Source: Rhynchopus sp. YZ270_cl-10
Lineage: Eukaryota > Euglenozoa > Diplonemea > Diplonemida > Diplonemidae
Length of the DNA stretch: 64,000 nucleotides
Reading direction: 5' to 3'
Assembly (NCBI GenBank): GCA_964035575.1
Contig: OZ037905.1
Span: 87,001 to 151,000, forward strand
Shown here: positions 10,321-20,497 of the stretch, one piece after another
Layout: every line of letters begins with the position of its first letter
Position numbering within the stretch: position 1 is the stretch's first letter
Position numbers and translations under genes: made by a program
The notes under the pieces: model-generated
Database searches by the model: none
What the model was told of the DNA's origin: nothing
Seen by the model: the letters and a program-made list of their open reading frames with translations, nothing else

Positions 10321-11625
10321 CTAGACACTTGCGCTCGTAACTTCGTTCGTTGGGCAGTTGGCGACGACCTTCTCTTTGACATGCCGCTTCTTCTTGCAGC
10401 TGACGAGGCACAGGACAACGATGATGACGATGACGAGGAAGAGAAGCACCATTGCAACAATGAGCACGATGTACCCTGCCTGCAAGTCGTCGTTGCCATC
10501 GCTGTCGTCCACGTGCACGATCACCACTTCGCTCTGCACTACGTCCACGGCACCGACGTAGTACTTCGCAAGAGTCGTGGGCGCAGCAGCCTCACGGTCA
10601 AGCGCCAGCTTCACAGTGTCCGCAGAGTTCCCCTCAGCGTACTCAGGCTCAAACTCCACGACAACGTTCCCACTGGCAAGCAGCTGTGCGTTGCGTGCCA
10701 CACTGCTGTCGTGCGAGTTGCACTCAGCAGCAATCTTCAGTGCACTGGTCGCAGGGCAGCCGTTCACGCAAGCAGATTCAGGACACGTCCAGCGTAGTTT
10801 CCCGCTCGTGACCTGCTCCGAAAGAAATGCAAGCAGGTCCGCCAGGAACGTGTCCGCGTCAAACAGGGAGAACAGCACACCCAGAGCAATGCGAAGCAGC
10901 TCCTTCACAACCATGACCGTGCCCGGTGCTGCCAGGGTCGCATCACTTAAGCAGGAGGCTTCTGCCTCTGCCACGCTCAGTACAGTGTTTGCGAAGCTGA
11001 CATGGTCCATGAAGTACTCACCACCACGGCCCCAAGGAGACCCACCAAGGTGGAACTCACCAATCGCCATCCCACCGTACCTCGAGTTCTTACGCAGGTC
11101 CATCGTCACCTCGTGGGAGAGAGCAAGCACACCGTCAACCCACAGACGCAGCATCGTCTCAGAAGCTGTGTACGTGAGCAGAACCTGCGACCACTTCCCA
11201 ACAACAATTGTGGCAGAGCTCTTCTGGTTCAACTTCAATGTGCGCACACTCAGAGCACCCTTCGAGTCAACCAGAACCCACGCACCCCAGTTGCCTGTTG
11301 CACCGTCGTCATCTTTGAAGTTTCCACCAATGGCAAACAGCGCACGTTGCGCAAGAGTCACAGGCTTCACGTATCCACCAACAGAGAAGTCGACATTGCC
11401 AGTTGGGGCACCGTTCGAGCTGCCAAGACTGACGAAGTCGCCCGCCTTCATGTGGTACGAACTGCCACAGACGGCGTTGTCACCTGAGCCAAGAAGGATT
11501 TCCTTGGTCGAGTTTGTCAGGCCAAACGCGTCTGTCACTGTTGGTCCGTCCAGGGAGTACTGAGAATAGATCGCACCGTGTGCAGTGGCGCACAGCAGAA
11601 GCGGTGCTAAGTAGTGGAGCATCAT
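10321..11625 (-). CDS. Single-pass membrane protein with LamG-like ectodomain
   Basis: Intronless 434-residue frame. The start chosen is the ATG-ATG pair at 11625, because it opens directly into a signal peptide (MMLHYLAPLLLCATAHG). Residues ~20-215 resemble a concanavalin A-like/LamG jelly roll: a GNWGAWVLV strand, the KWSQVLLTYTASETMLRLWVDG block and the conserved GEFHLGG. A Cys-containing region follows (CPESACVNGCP), then a strongly hydrophobic helix at ~385-408 and a basic, ~26-residue cytoplasmic tail starting SCKKKRH. This indicates a type I surface protein with an extracellular, possibly carbohydrate- or protein-binding head. Ligand unknown. The frame extends upstream of the ATG pair but that part lacks protein-like features. 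Confidence 0.8.
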   Translation of the reverse strand: MMLHYLAPLLLCATAHGAIYSQYSLDGPTVTDAFGLTNSTKEILLGSGDNAVCGSSYHMKAGDFVSLGSSNGAPTGNVDFSVGGYVKPVTLAQRALFAIGGNFKDDDGATGNWGAWVLVDSKGALSVRTLKLNQKSSATIVVGKWSQVLLTYTASETMLRLWVDGVLALSHEVTMDLRKNSRYGGMAIGEFHLGGSPWGRGGEYFMDHVSFANTVLSVAEAEASCLSDATLAAPGTVMVVKELLRIALGVLFSLFDADTFLADLLAFLSEQVTSGKLRWTCPESACVNGCPATSALKIAAECNSHDSSVARNAQLLASGNVVVEFEPEYAEGNSADTVKLALDREAAAPTTLAKYYVGAVDVVQSEVVIVHVDDSDGNDDLQAGYIVLIVAMVLLFLVIVIIVVLCLVSCKKKRHVKEKVVANCPTNEVTSASV

Positions 11626-12439
11626 GGTTGCTGTGTGATTGTGAACAACGGCAATGTTCTTTTGTATGTCAATGTAGCAAACTGTGGATGTTGAGGGTTG
11701 TGTTTTGTGGATGGTGGCTTGGGACAAGTGGACTTGGGCAGCAGAAGATATCGTGCTTGAGCTCTCTCCCGTGTCCCGAAGCGTCTGTGTGCTGTAGTTG
11801 GGTTGGGGCCGGTGGAGGCTGAAGGGTGCGGTGAATCGTAGTGTTTTATAGTCCCTGTTGTAAACCACACTGTTTTGTTCTTCCTTTTTCCTTTCAACAT
11901 TTTTTATTCATTTGCTTTTTGTTGTTTGGGAGACACGCAACACGTGTCGATTCTGTGGAAAAACATGACACGGAACCACCTGTGTGCTCCCTTTTCATGT
12001 CTATCCATGAAAACTGTATCACAAGTGATACCGGGAAAAAAAAGTTTAAACTGCGGAAGACGCAAAACAAACTCGCAAACGAAAAAAGAGTTTTTTCTGC
12101 GAAGTGTGTGGTAAGGGGGGGAGAATAAAACAATACGAAATAACCTCCACTATCATTTCGCAAGCTTCATTAAAACGAGATGTGTTGTCATTTGTAAAAA
12201 CAAGAGAGATAACTCCTCACCCAGTTACAGGTCCTCCCACCTTCCCACACCATGACGGGTAGTTGTGCTTCGTGAGTGCAACAGCCACAGCGGAACGGCG
12301 CGGTCTCCATTGCCAACCCACTCCCACAACGAGAAACATGTGCATCAATCATTACGTATCTTCCTGCGTGGAGTTACCCAGGCAAGGTGCAGGAAAGGGA
12401 AGCAAAGTTAGATGGCACCTTTCCGTTGTGGAAATGGGT
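11626..12439. other. Spacer containing the left edge of the WD40-family array
   Basis: 11626-~12160 is the 5' flank of the membrane-protein gene, with no clear promoter motif. From ~12163 the sequence matches the conserved spacer of the UBL-WD40 array (AACGAGATGTGTTGTCATTT, then CTCCTCACCCAGTTA). It continues to the 3' flank of copy 1, so the array ends inside a spacer. Confidence 0.6.
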
Positions 12440-13528
12440 TCAAGACAGGTGTGAGATGTCAGCAATCTCAACACCTTTATCCCTGGCATACATCACCACA
12501 CCACCACAGCTGCTGATTGCAAGACCGTAAGATTTCTTCTCCTCAAATTCACGGTGCAAGAGTTGCTTCCCTGTTGAGATGGACCACACGCACAAAGTGG
12601 TGGAGGAGTAGACAGCAACGATGTCGTTCGACACAGCAAATTCAGACCAGTCGTTTTCTGAGACTTCTTCAAATACACATTCACCTGTTTCAATGTTCCA
12701 GACACGCACGTAGATGTCACAACAGGCTGCAATGAAACGCTGGTTTGGCGATAGTGCCACATAATCAACATTCGCAGGGCATGTCAGAACAAGCACCTCC
12801 ACCCCTGTCGTGTAGTCCCAGATGGTGACATCTTTGCTGTTTTCTCCATACATCGCCACCTTGTCGCCTGTCACAAGCATGACGCACAAGCAATCAACAA
12901 TGTGGCTCCATTCATGCACAACAACGCCTGTTGCAATGTCCCACACCTGCAAACCCTTGTTCTCACAGCACGACAACAGCTTTGTTCCACAGGGTGACCA
13001 TGCCGTGGCCAACCTCTCATCACCTTCATCTCCAAAGGAGTGCTTCAATGCACCTGTCTTCACGTCATAAACTTCAGTACAGTTCATGTTCTTGTTGACA
13101 CATGAGATCCACTCACTGCAGGGTGAGAAGGATGGGGTATAAGTGTACTTGCAAGGGAAGTGGCACAGATGCTCATGCGTTTCCGTGTCGAAGATGGTCA
13201 GACCCCCCATATTACGCATCACTGCAAGGTACCTGTCACACGGGGAGAGTGTGAGGTGGTACGTCTCCTCCGAACCTTGTATCACCCCAGGAGTGATGAT
13301 GGCACCAGTGCAGTACAGCTCAACGGCACATCCCTCATCCATCTCCGTGTCGCAGATGCGCAAGTCGTCGTTGCCGATGTCGCCACCGCCTCTCATCCGC
13401 ACACCAACACGCCGAGCACGTGGCACGCCAAGCTCCGCAACAAGCTTCCCCTTCACCTGTGCAAGGGTGGCGCTCCTGTCCACTTCTATCACACAGCTTG
13501 CAGACTCGAAGTGTCCTGTGATGTCCAT
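12440..13528 (-). CDS. UBL-WD40 family protein, copy 1
   Basis: Intronless, 362 residues. Residues 1-75 (from MDITGHFES) have the length and strand pattern of a ubiquitin-like beta-grasp: CVIEVD, then TLAQVKGKLVAELGVP, then a closing AVELYC strand. There is no C-terminal Gly-Gly, so it is not a conjugatable ubiquitin. Residues ~80-362 carry about seven WD40-like blades, with recurring SPCxxxL and WDxxTG or WNIETG ends (LQVWDIATG, VTIWDYTTG, VRVWNIETG). Probably a soluble adaptor; partner unknown. The start is MDITG, because the open frame upstream shifts by one base between copies while the frame below is kept. Close in sequence to copies 4 and 6. The stop lies in a block shared by nearly all copies. 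Confidence 0.82.
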   Translation of the reverse strand: MDITGHFESASCVIEVDRSATLAQVKGKLVAELGVPRARRVGVRMRGGGDIGNDDLRICDTEMDEGCAVELYCTGAIITPGVIQGSEETYHLTLSPCDRYLAVMRNMGGLTIFDTETHEHLCHFPCKYTYTPSFSPCSEWISCVNKNMNCTEVYDVKTGALKHSFGDEGDERLATAWSPCGTKLLSCCENKGLQVWDIATGVVVHEWSHIVDCLCVMLVTGDKVAMYGENSKDVTIWDYTTGVEVLVLTCPANVDYVALSPNQRFIAACCDIYVRVWNIETGECVFEEVSENDWSEFAVSNDIVAVYSSTTLCVWSISTGKQLLHREFEEKKSYGLAISSCGGVVMYARDKGVEIADISHLS

Positions 13529-13590
13529 GTTCAGGGGGTGTGACTCTGTTCTGTGGGGACAGGTGTGTGGGGAGGGCAGGTAGAAGAGGG
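13529..13590 (-). promoter_or_regulatory. Pyrimidine tract plus AG before the start codon (splice acceptor-like)
   Basis: On the minus strand a C/T-rich tract ends CCCCACAG; the AG is at 13552-13551, 22 nt before the ATG. The same CCCACAG-AACAGAG arrangement stands 21-22 nt before MDITG in all ten copies. It looks like a 3' splice site, either for a 5'UTR intron or for spliced-leader addition. RNA evidence is needed to choose. Confidence 0.5.
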
Positions 13591-13760
13591 TAAGAAGTGT
13601 GGTCAGGAGAGAGAGGTTGCGTTGCATGTATTGTGAAAACCTGAATCGGAAACATTGTTTGAAACGCTGATGCGGCACTTTTGTTTTTCTCTCGCTTCTA
13701 TCATGATACCACAAAACCAACCAAATCCTCCAGTGCTCTTCTTCTTTTCCCATATTGGTG
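13565..13760 (-). promoter_or_regulatory. Upstream block class C (shared with copy 3)
   Basis: The ~190 bp upstream of copy 1 nearly match 17065-17255 upstream of copy 3 (for example TGTATTGTGAAAACCTGAAT). They differ completely from the flanks of the other copies. It probably holds promoter or 5'UTR sequence. This is one of three upstream classes in the array. Confidence 0.5.
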
Positions 13761-13907
13761 CGTACATGTAGATGTTGGGTAGTATGAAATCCAGAAATGT
13801 AAATACCCGTGCATCTATCTTCACGTATCTTCCTGCGTGGAGTTACCCAGGCAAGGTGCAGAAAAGGGAAGCAAGTTAGATGGCACCTCTCATTTGTGGA
13901 AATGGGT

Positions 13908-15050
13908 TCAAGACAGGTGTGAGATGTCAACAATCTCAACACCCTCATCCCTGCCGTACATCACCACACCACCACAGCTGCTCATTGCAAGACCGAAAGA
14001 ATCGCAGTACTCCAAGTCACGGTGCAAGAGGATCTGACATGTTGAGATGGACCACACGGACAAGCTCTCATAAGAGTAGGCAGCAACAACGTCGTTCGAC
14101 ACAGCAACATTAAAACACCTGATTTCTGAGTCGTCTTCAAATACGCATTCACCTGTTTCGATGTTCCAGACACGCACAGATTTGTTGTAACACGCTGCAA
14201 TGAAACGCTGGTTTGGCGACAGTGCCAAATAATCAACATCCGCAGCGAATAAATAATTATAACGAACATCCGCAGGGCATGTCAGAACAAGCACCTCCAC
14301 CCCTGTCGTGTAGTCCCAGATGGTGACATTATTGAGGCTGTGGTTGCCAGACATCGCCACCCTGTCGCCTGTCACAACCATGACGTTGTCGTATTCCACA
14401 ATGTGGCTCCATTCATGCACAACAACGCCTGTTGCAATGTCCCACACCTGCAAACCCTTGTTCCTGCAGCACGACAACAGCTTTGTTCCACAGGGTGACC
14501 ATGCCGCGGCCAACCTCTCATCACCTTCATCTCCAAAGGAGTGCTTCAATGCACCTGTCTTCACGTCATGAACTTCAGCACACTCCGCGTCCTTAGTGCC
14601 GCATGAGATCCACTCACTGCACGGTGAGAAGGATGGGTTGCAAGCATAGTGGCAAGGGAAGTGGCACAGATGCTCATGCGTTGCCGTATCGAAGATGGAA
14701 AGACCCTCCACACTCCCTGTCCATATCACTGCAAGGTACCTGTCACACGGGGAAAGTGTGAGTGAGAAGAGCGAGTGTGCCTCCTCTGTGTCTTCCGAAG
14801 GTATCACCCCAGGAGTGATGTTGGCACCAGTGTAGTACAGCTCAACGGCACATCCCTCATCCATCTCCGTGTCGCAGATGCGCAAGTCGTCGTTGCCGAT
14901 GTCGCCACCGCCTCTCATCCGCACACCAACATGCCGAGCACGTGGCACGCCAAGCTCCGCAACAAGCTTCCCCTTCACCTGTGCAAGGGTGGCGCTCCTG
15001 TCCACTTCTATCACACAGCTTGCAGACTCGAAATGTCCTGTGATGTCCAT
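13908..15050 (-). CDS. UBL-WD40 family protein, copy 2 (longest)
   Basis: 380 residues, intact, same UBL plus propeller plan as copy 1. It is longer for two reasons. A 10-residue insert (RYNYLFAADV) comes from a local 30-bp duplication at ~14240-14270, in the loop before the LALSPNQRF blade. Blade 1 is also extended (EEAHSLFSLTLS). Its last blade (SVWSISTCQILLHRDLE) groups it with copy 5. Upstream sequence is class B (15069-15570), as for copy 6. Confidence 0.82.
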   Translation of the reverse strand: MDITGHFESASCVIEVDRSATLAQVKGKLVAELGVPRARHVGVRMRGGGDIGNDDLRICDTEMDEGCAVELYYTGANITPGVIPSEDTEEAHSLFSLTLSPCDRYLAVIWTGSVEGLSIFDTATHEHLCHFPCHYACNPSFSPCSEWISCGTKDAECAEVHDVKTGALKHSFGDEGDERLAAAWSPCGTKLLSCCRNKGLQVWDIATGVVVHEWSHIVEYDNVMVVTGDRVAMSGNHSLNNVTIWDYTTGVEVLVLTCPADVRYNYLFAADVDYLALSPNQRFIAACYNKSVRVWNIETGECVFEDDSEIRCFNVAVSNDVVAAYSYESLSVWSISTCQILLHRDLEYCDSFGLAMSSCGGVVMYGRDEGVEIVDISHLS

Positions 15051-15068
15051 GTTCAGGGGGTGTGACTC

Positions 15069-15570
15069 TGTTCTGTGGGGGGTGTGTGGCTTGTCATAGT
15101 GGTTGCGGGTGCAGGAGCAGCAGAAGGAGGGGAGGAGTACGTGGGTGACACTGCGTGAGAGGGAGGACAGTGCGCAGACAGCTCTAGGGTCTCTTCCGAA
15201 ACAGAGGGTAAATACAGCAAATGTGCACGCCGCAAAGAGAACCATGCTTGTCTCTCGTTAATTGGTGTACAACGTGACGACGGCAGCCTCCAGGGTAAAC
15301 TAAGAGGGATGTTGACTGTCACGCACTCAACAACACGCAACAGTGTGTAGACAAAGAAGACAACCAGGCAGTGACTCCCCCACTTTGTCACCTCTAACAT
15401 CGCTCAAAGGAAAAACGTGAAAATTCACAATAAAAAAAAGATTCACTTTATTTGACAAAACGCTTTATTGTGCTTCAAAAATATAAAAAAACAGTAAAAC
15501 TGGTTTACAATAAAGCACACAAAAGAAGTGGCGGGGGAAGGAAAAGAGAGGGGAGTGTGGTATGGACGTT
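15069..15570 (-). promoter_or_regulatory. Upstream block class B (duplicate at 21608-22090)
   Basis: About 500 bp upstream of copy 2 recur almost unchanged upstream of copy 6, including GTGCACGCCGCAAAGAGAAC and TTTACAATAAAGCACAC. This is a segmental duplication that moved the 5' region together with a gene. Between ~15570 and the stop of copy 3 (15950) I see no gene. Confidence 0.6.
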
Positions 15571-15949
15571 AGTGGAGAGTTAACTCAAAGACGAAGTACT
15601 CTGTTTACAAGGGATTGCATGCATTATTTTTGTTGTCTCGCAAAATTGGGAGGAAAGTGGCGTGTACGGTCTATTGGGTGCCTGCATGCAAATCCGGGCT
15701 AAAGGAGATGAAGAAGAGGCCAGGCCGAGGCGTCATGGAAGAAGAACATATGCGATTATAGTGAGCCTGTACTGCAGCTGCTGACACGGTTTAACACCTT
15801 CTCTGAACCCTCCAGAGGATTTGCAAAAAGCATCACAACTTTGTCTAGTCTAAGACCATATCAGACGGATGTGCATCTATCTTTACGTATCTTCCTGCGT
15901 GGAGGTACCCAGGCAAGGTGCAGGAAAGGGAAAGTTACATGGCATTCCG

Positions 15950-17017
15950 TCAGATGTCAACAATGTCAACACACTCACCTCTGTAGTACATAACTACACC
16001 ACCACAGCTGCTGATCGCAAGACCGCAGGATATCTGGCTCTCAAATTCACGACACAACAGTTGTTCCCCTGTTGAGATGGACCACGCGCACGATTTGGTG
16101 CAAGAGTAGACAGCAACAACATCGTTCGACACAGCAACATCGGACCAGTACTCTTCAGAGACGTCTTCAAATACACATTCACCTGTTTCGATGTTCCAGA
16201 CTCGCACACAATTGGTGCAACACGCTGCAATGAAACGCTGGTTTGGCGACAGAGCCACATCATTAGAATTCGCAGGGCATGTAAGAACAAGCACCTCCAC
16301 CCCTGTCGTGTAGTCCCAGATGGTGACATCTGTGCTGTCGTAGTCAAACATCGCCACCCTGTCGCCTGTCACAACCATGCGGTACGCGCACTCCACAATA
16401 CGGCTCCATTCATGCACAACAACGCCTGTTGCAATGTCCCACACCTGCAAACCCTTCTTGTAGCACAACAACAGCTTTGTTCCACAGGGTGACCATGCCG
16501 TGGCACGCCCCCAATCACCTTCATCTCCAAAGGAGTGCTTCAATGCACCTGTCTTCACGTCATGAACTTCAACACACTCCGTGTCCTGATTGCCGCATGA
16601 GATCCACTCACTGCAAGGTGAGAAGGATGCGTTCCGAGAATAGTCGCAAGGGAAGCTGCACAGACGCTCATGTGTTTCCGTGTCGAAGATGGACACATTC
16701 GCGCTACACATCACTGCAAGGTACCTGTCACACGGGGAGAGTGTGAGCGAGTATGTGTCCGAACCTTGTATCACCCCAGGAGTGATGATGGCACCAGTGC
16801 AGTACAGCTCAACGGCACATCCCTCATCCATCTCCGTGTCGCAGATGCGCAAGTCGTCGTTGCCGATGTCGCCACCGCCTCTCATCCGCACACCAACATG
16901 CCGAGCACGTGGCACGCCAAGCTCCGCAACAAGCTTCCCCTTCACCTGTGCAAGGGTGGCGCTCCCGTCCACTTCTATCACACAGCTTGCAGACTCGAAG
17001 TGTCCTGTGATGTCCAT
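15950..17017 (-). CDS. UBL-WD40 family protein, copy 3 (short C-terminus)
   Basis: 355 residues. The UBL is intact and the propeller complete up to the last strand, but the protein ends VDIVDI, without the family's SHLS ending. A small deletion in the stop region brings in an earlier TGA and removes ~60 bp of the 3' block shared by other copies. Blade 1 is reduced (SDTYSLTLS). Propeller loops differ from all other copies. It probably still folds. Confidence 0.78.
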   Translation of the reverse strand: MDITGHFESASCVIEVDGSATLAQVKGKLVAELGVPRARHVGVRMRGGGDIGNDDLRICDTEMDEGCAVELYCTGAIITPGVIQGSDTYSLTLSPCDRYLAVMCSANVSIFDTETHERLCSFPCDYSRNASFSPCSEWISCGNQDTECVEVHDVKTGALKHSFGDEGDWGRATAWSPCGTKLLLCYKKGLQVWDIATGVVVHEWSRIVECAYRMVVTGDRVAMFDYDSTDVTIWDYTTGVEVLVLTCPANSNDVALSPNQRFIAACCTNCVRVWNIETGECVFEDVSEEYWSDVAVSNDVVAVYSCTKSCAWSISTGEQLLCREFESQISCGLAISSCGGVVMYYRGECVDIVDI

Positions 17018-17064
17018 GTTCAGGGGAGTAACTCTGTTCTGTGGGGAGGTGTGTGGGGAGGGCA

Positions 17065-17255
17065 GGAAGAAGAGGCTCAGAAGTGTGGTCAGGAGAGAGA
17101 GGTTGCGTTGCATGTATTGTGAAAACCTGAATCGGAAACATTGTTTGAAACGCTGATGCGTCACTTTTGTTTTTCTCTCGCTTCTATCATGATACCACAA
17201 ACCAACCAAATCCTCCAGTGGTCTTCTTCTTTCCCATGTTGGTGCGTACATGTAG
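17065..17255 (-). promoter_or_regulatory. Upstream block class C, second copy
   Basis: Near-identical to 13565-13760. It carries the GAGAGAGGTTGCGTTGCATG segment and the same pyrimidine/AG site, here 21 nt from the ATG because one G is missing. That one-base difference is the evidence against a longer N-terminus. Confidence 0.5.
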
Positions 17256-17392
17256 ATGTTGGGTAGTATGAAATCCAGAAATGTATATTCCCGTGCATCT
17301 ACCTTTACGTATCTTCCTGCGTGGAGTTACCCAGGCAAGGTGCAGGAAAGGGAAGCAAACTTAGATGGCACCTTTCCGTTGTGGAAATGGGT

Positions 17393-18478
17393 TCAAGACA
17401 GGTGTGAGATGTCAACAATCTCAACACCCTCATCCCTGCCGTACATCACCACACCACCACAGCTGCTGATTGCAACACCGTAAGTTTTCTTCTCCTCAAA
17501 TTCACGATGCAAGAGTTGCTTCCCTGTTGAGATGGACCACACGCACAAAGTGGTGGAGGAGTAGACAGCAACGATGTCGTTCGACACAGCAAATTCAGAC
17601 CAGTCGTTTTCTGAGACTTCTTCAAATACACAATCACCTGTTTCGATGTTCCAGACACGCACGTAGATGTCACAACACGCTGCAATGAAACGTTGGTTTG
17701 GTGTCAGTGCCACATAATCAACATCAGCAGGACATGTAAGAACAAGCACCTCCACCCCTGTCGTGTAGTCCCAGATGGTGACATCTTTGCTGTTCTCTCC
17801 ATACATCGCCACCTTGTCGCCTGCCACAAGCATGACGCACAAGCAATCAACAATGTGGCTCCATTCCTTCACAAGAACACCTGTTGCAATGTCCCACACC
17901 TGCAAACCCTTGTTCTCGCAGCACGACAACAGCTTTGTTCCACAGGGTGACCATGCTGTGGCCAACCTCTCATCACAGTCATCTCCAAAGGAGTGCTTCA
18001 ATACACCTGTCTTCGCGTCATGAACTTCAGTACAGTTCATGTCGTTGTTGATGCATGAGATCCACTCACTGCAAGGTGAGAAGGATGGGGTATAAGTGTA
18101 CTTGCAAGGGAAGTGGCACAGATGCTCATGCGTTTCTGTGTCGAAGATGGTCAGACCCCCCATATTACGCATCACTGCAAGGAACCTGTCACACGGGGAG
18201 AGTGTGAGGTGGTACGTCTCCTCCCATGGTATCACCCCAGGAGTGATGATGGCACCAGTGCAGTACAGCTCAACGGCACATCCCTCATCCATCTCCGTGT
18301 CGCAGATGCGCAAGTCGTCGTTGCCGATGTCGCCACCGCCTCTCATCCGCACACCAACATGCCGAGCACGTGGCACGCCAAGCTCCGCAACAAGCTTCCT
18401 CTTCACCTGTGCAAGGGTGGCGCTCCCGTCCACTTCTATCACACAGCTTGCAGACTCGAAATGTCCTGTGATGTCCAT
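17393..18478 (-). CDS. UBL-WD40 family protein, copy 4
   Basis: 361 residues, intact. Nearly a twin of copy 1 through the propeller (GGLTIFDTETHEHLCHFPCKY, EEKKTYG). It differs at scattered positions, including VLVKEW in blade 3 and GDCVFEE in blade 5. The upstream sequence is class A, not class C as in copy 1, so gene body and 5' flank have been reassorted. Confidence 0.82.
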   Translation of the reverse strand: MDITGHFESASCVIEVDGSATLAQVKRKLVAELGVPRARHVGVRMRGGGDIGNDDLRICDTEMDEGCAVELYCTGAIITPGVIPWEETYHLTLSPCDRFLAVMRNMGGLTIFDTETHEHLCHFPCKYTYTPSFSPCSEWISCINNDMNCTEVHDAKTGVLKHSFGDDCDERLATAWSPCGTKLLSCCENKGLQVWDIATGVLVKEWSHIVDCLCVMLVAGDKVAMYGENSKDVTIWDYTTGVEVLVLTCPADVDYVALTPNQRFIAACCDIYVRVWNIETGDCVFEEVSENDWSEFAVSNDIVAVYSSTTLCVWSISTGKQLLHREFEEKKTYGVAISSCGGVVMYGRDEGVEIVDISHLS

Positions 18479-18514
18479 GTTCAGGGGGTGTGACTCTGTT
18501 CTGTGGGGACAGGT

Positions 18515-18640
18515 GTGTGGGGAGGGCAGGAAGAAGAGGGGTGGGGTGGTGTTTGTGAAGGAAACGAGATGTGTTGTCATTTTCAAAAACAAGAGAGATA
18601 ACTCCTCACCCAGTTAGAGGTCCTCCCACCTTCCCACAGA
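18515..18640 (-). promoter_or_regulatory. Upstream block class A (commonest spacer)
   Basis: A spacer with GGGTGGGGTGGTGTTTGTGA, AACGAGATGTGTTGTCATTT and CTCCTCACCCAGTTAGAGG follows the ATG outward. It is also found near 12163, 20185, 38735, 50664, 52050 and 63862, and in short form at 40165. It probably carries the promoter and the preceding gene's 3' end. From 18640 to 19053 the spacer is unique, then rejoins the shared 3' block; an AAGATGACCCTAAGCC motif sits near 18697. Confidence 0.5.
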
Positions 18641-19053
18641 GTCTCAATTGCCAACCCACTCCCAACAACACCACGTATCCTCCTTCGTGGAGTACTAAGA
18701 TGACCCTAAGCCTCTCGTGTAGTCACCTCATATTCGTAATCGCAAAGTATCAGCTGCGCTGGCTTCCACAAGTCTGCTGTCAGGGATGATGTCATTTCCC
18801 CAGCCGGAGCTCGTAATTTTTGCACGTACCATTACGTGTTATAGCATGGGATGCATCACGACCAGGTTTCAACATCCTGGTCGCGGGTTAATTCCAAAAA
18901 CTGGGGAGGGCACGTAGCGGGGTGGGGTGGTGCTTGTGAAGGAAACGTGTCATATGCATCTATCTTCATGTGTGTTCCTGCGTGGAGTTACCCAGGCAAG
19001 GTGCAGGAAAGGGAAGCAAAGTTAGATGGCACCTTTCCGTTGTGGAAATGGGT

Positions 19054-20148
19054 TCAAGACAGGTGTGAGATGTCAACAATCTCAACACCCTCATCCCTGC
19101 CGTACATCACCACACCACCACAGCTGCTCATTGCAAGACCGTAAGAATCGCTGCTCTCAAATTCGCGGTGCAAGAGGATCTGACATGTTGAGATCGACCA
19201 CACGGACAAGCTCTCAGAAGAGTAGGCAGCAACAACGTCGTTCGACACAGCAACATCAAAGCACCTGTTTTCTGAGTCGTCTTCAAATACACATTCACCT
19301 GTTTCGATGTTCCAGACACGTACAGATTTGTTGCAACACGCTGCAATGTAACGTTGGTTTGGTGTCAGTGCCAAATAATCAACATCCGCAGGGCATGTGA
19401 GAACAAGCACCTCCACCCCTGTCGTGTAGTTCCAGATGGTGACATATTTGCTGTTGTCAAACATCGACACCTTGTCGCCTGTCACAACCATGACTAAGCT
19501 GCACTCAATGTGGCCCCATTCATGCACAACAACGCCTGTTGCAATGTCCCACACCTGCAAACCCTTGTTCCTGCACCACGATAACAGCTTTCTTCCACAG
19601 GGTGACCATGCCGTGGCCAACCTCTCATCACCTTCATCTCCAAAGGAGTGCTTCAATGCACCTGTCTTCACGTCACGAACTTCAGCACAGTTCGTGTCCT
19701 GATTGCCGCATGAGATCCACTCACTGGAAGGTGAGAAGGATGGGTTGCAAGCATAGTGGCAAGGGAAGTGGCACAGACGCTCATGTGTTGCCGTATCGAA
19801 GATGGAAAGACCCCCCACACTCCCTGTCCATATCACTGCAAGGTACCTGTCACACGGGGAAAGTGTGAGCGAGTATGCCTCCTCTGTGTCTTCCGAAGGT
19901 ATCACCCCAGGAGTTATGATGGCACCAGTGCAGTACAGCTCAACGGCACATCCCTCATCCATCTCCGTGTCGCAGATGCGCAAGTCGTCGTTGCCGATGT
20001 CGCCACCGCCTCTCATCCGCACACCAACATGCCGAGCACGTGGCACGCCAAGCTCCGCAACAAGCTTCCCCTTCACCTGTGCAAGGGTAGCGCTCCCGTC
20101 CACTTCTATCACACAGCTTGCAGACTCAAAGTGTCCTGTGATGTCCAT
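19054..20148 (-). CDS. UBL-WD40 family protein, copy 5
   Basis: 364 residues, intact. It shares blade 1 (WTGSVGGLSIFDTATHE) and blade 7 (STCQILLHREFE) with copy 2, but lacks copy 2's 10-residue insert. Blade 4 reads VTIWNYTTG in place of the usual WDYTTG. The upstream spacer is class A. Confidence 0.82.
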   Translation of the reverse strand: MDITGHFESASCVIEVDGSATLAQVKGKLVAELGVPRARHVGVRMRGGGDIGNDDLRICDTEMDEGCAVELYCTGAIITPGVIPSEDTEEAYSLTLSPCDRYLAVIWTGSVGGLSIFDTATHERLCHFPCHYACNPSFSPSSEWISCGNQDTNCAEVRDVKTGALKHSFGDEGDERLATAWSPCGRKLLSWCRNKGLQVWDIATGVVVHEWGHIECSLVMVVTGDKVSMFDNSKYVTIWNYTTGVEVLVLTCPADVDYLALTPNQRYIAACCNKSVRVWNIETGECVFEDDSENRCFDVAVSNDVVAAYSSESLSVWSISTCQILLHREFESSDSYGLAMSSCGGVVMYGRDEGVEIVDISHLS

Positions 20149-20497
20149 GTTCAGGGGGAGTAACTCTGTTCTGTGGGGACAGGTGTGTGGGGAGGGCAGG
20201 AAGAAGAGGGGTGGGGTGGTGTTTGTGAAGGAAACGAGATGTGTTGTCATTTGCAAAAACAAGAGAGATAACTCCTCACCCAGTTAGAGGTCCTCCCACC
20301 TTCCCACACCATGACGGGTAGTTGTGCTTCGTGTGTGCAAAAGACACAGCGGAACGGCGCGGTCTCCATTGCCAACCCACTCCCACAACGAGAGACGTGT
20401 GCATCAATCTTTACGTATCTCCTGCGTGGAGTTACCCAGGCAAGGTGCAGGAAAGGGAAGCAAAGTTAGATGGCACCTTTCCGTTGTGGAAATGGGT

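Noticed and set aside
10135-10797. 220-codon plus-strand frame across the membrane-protein gene's 3' end
   Set aside because: Includes translation of the (CAAAA)n microsatellite and the antisense of the membrane segment; no domain.
13143-13583. Plus-strand open frames antisense to each WD40 gene, repeated in every copy
   Set aside because: They are shadows of the conserved minus-strand coding sequence. Their translations show no domain and follow the family only because the DNA does.
13529-13948. Longer N-terminus of WD40 copy 1 with a signal-like peptide (MQRNLSLLTTLLTLFYLP)
   Set aside because: The open frame continues upstream of MDITG in several copies, but a one-base difference just before the ATG (copies 3 and 6 against the rest) shifts it, and the upstream sequence differs completely among classes. 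MDITG is the conserved start.
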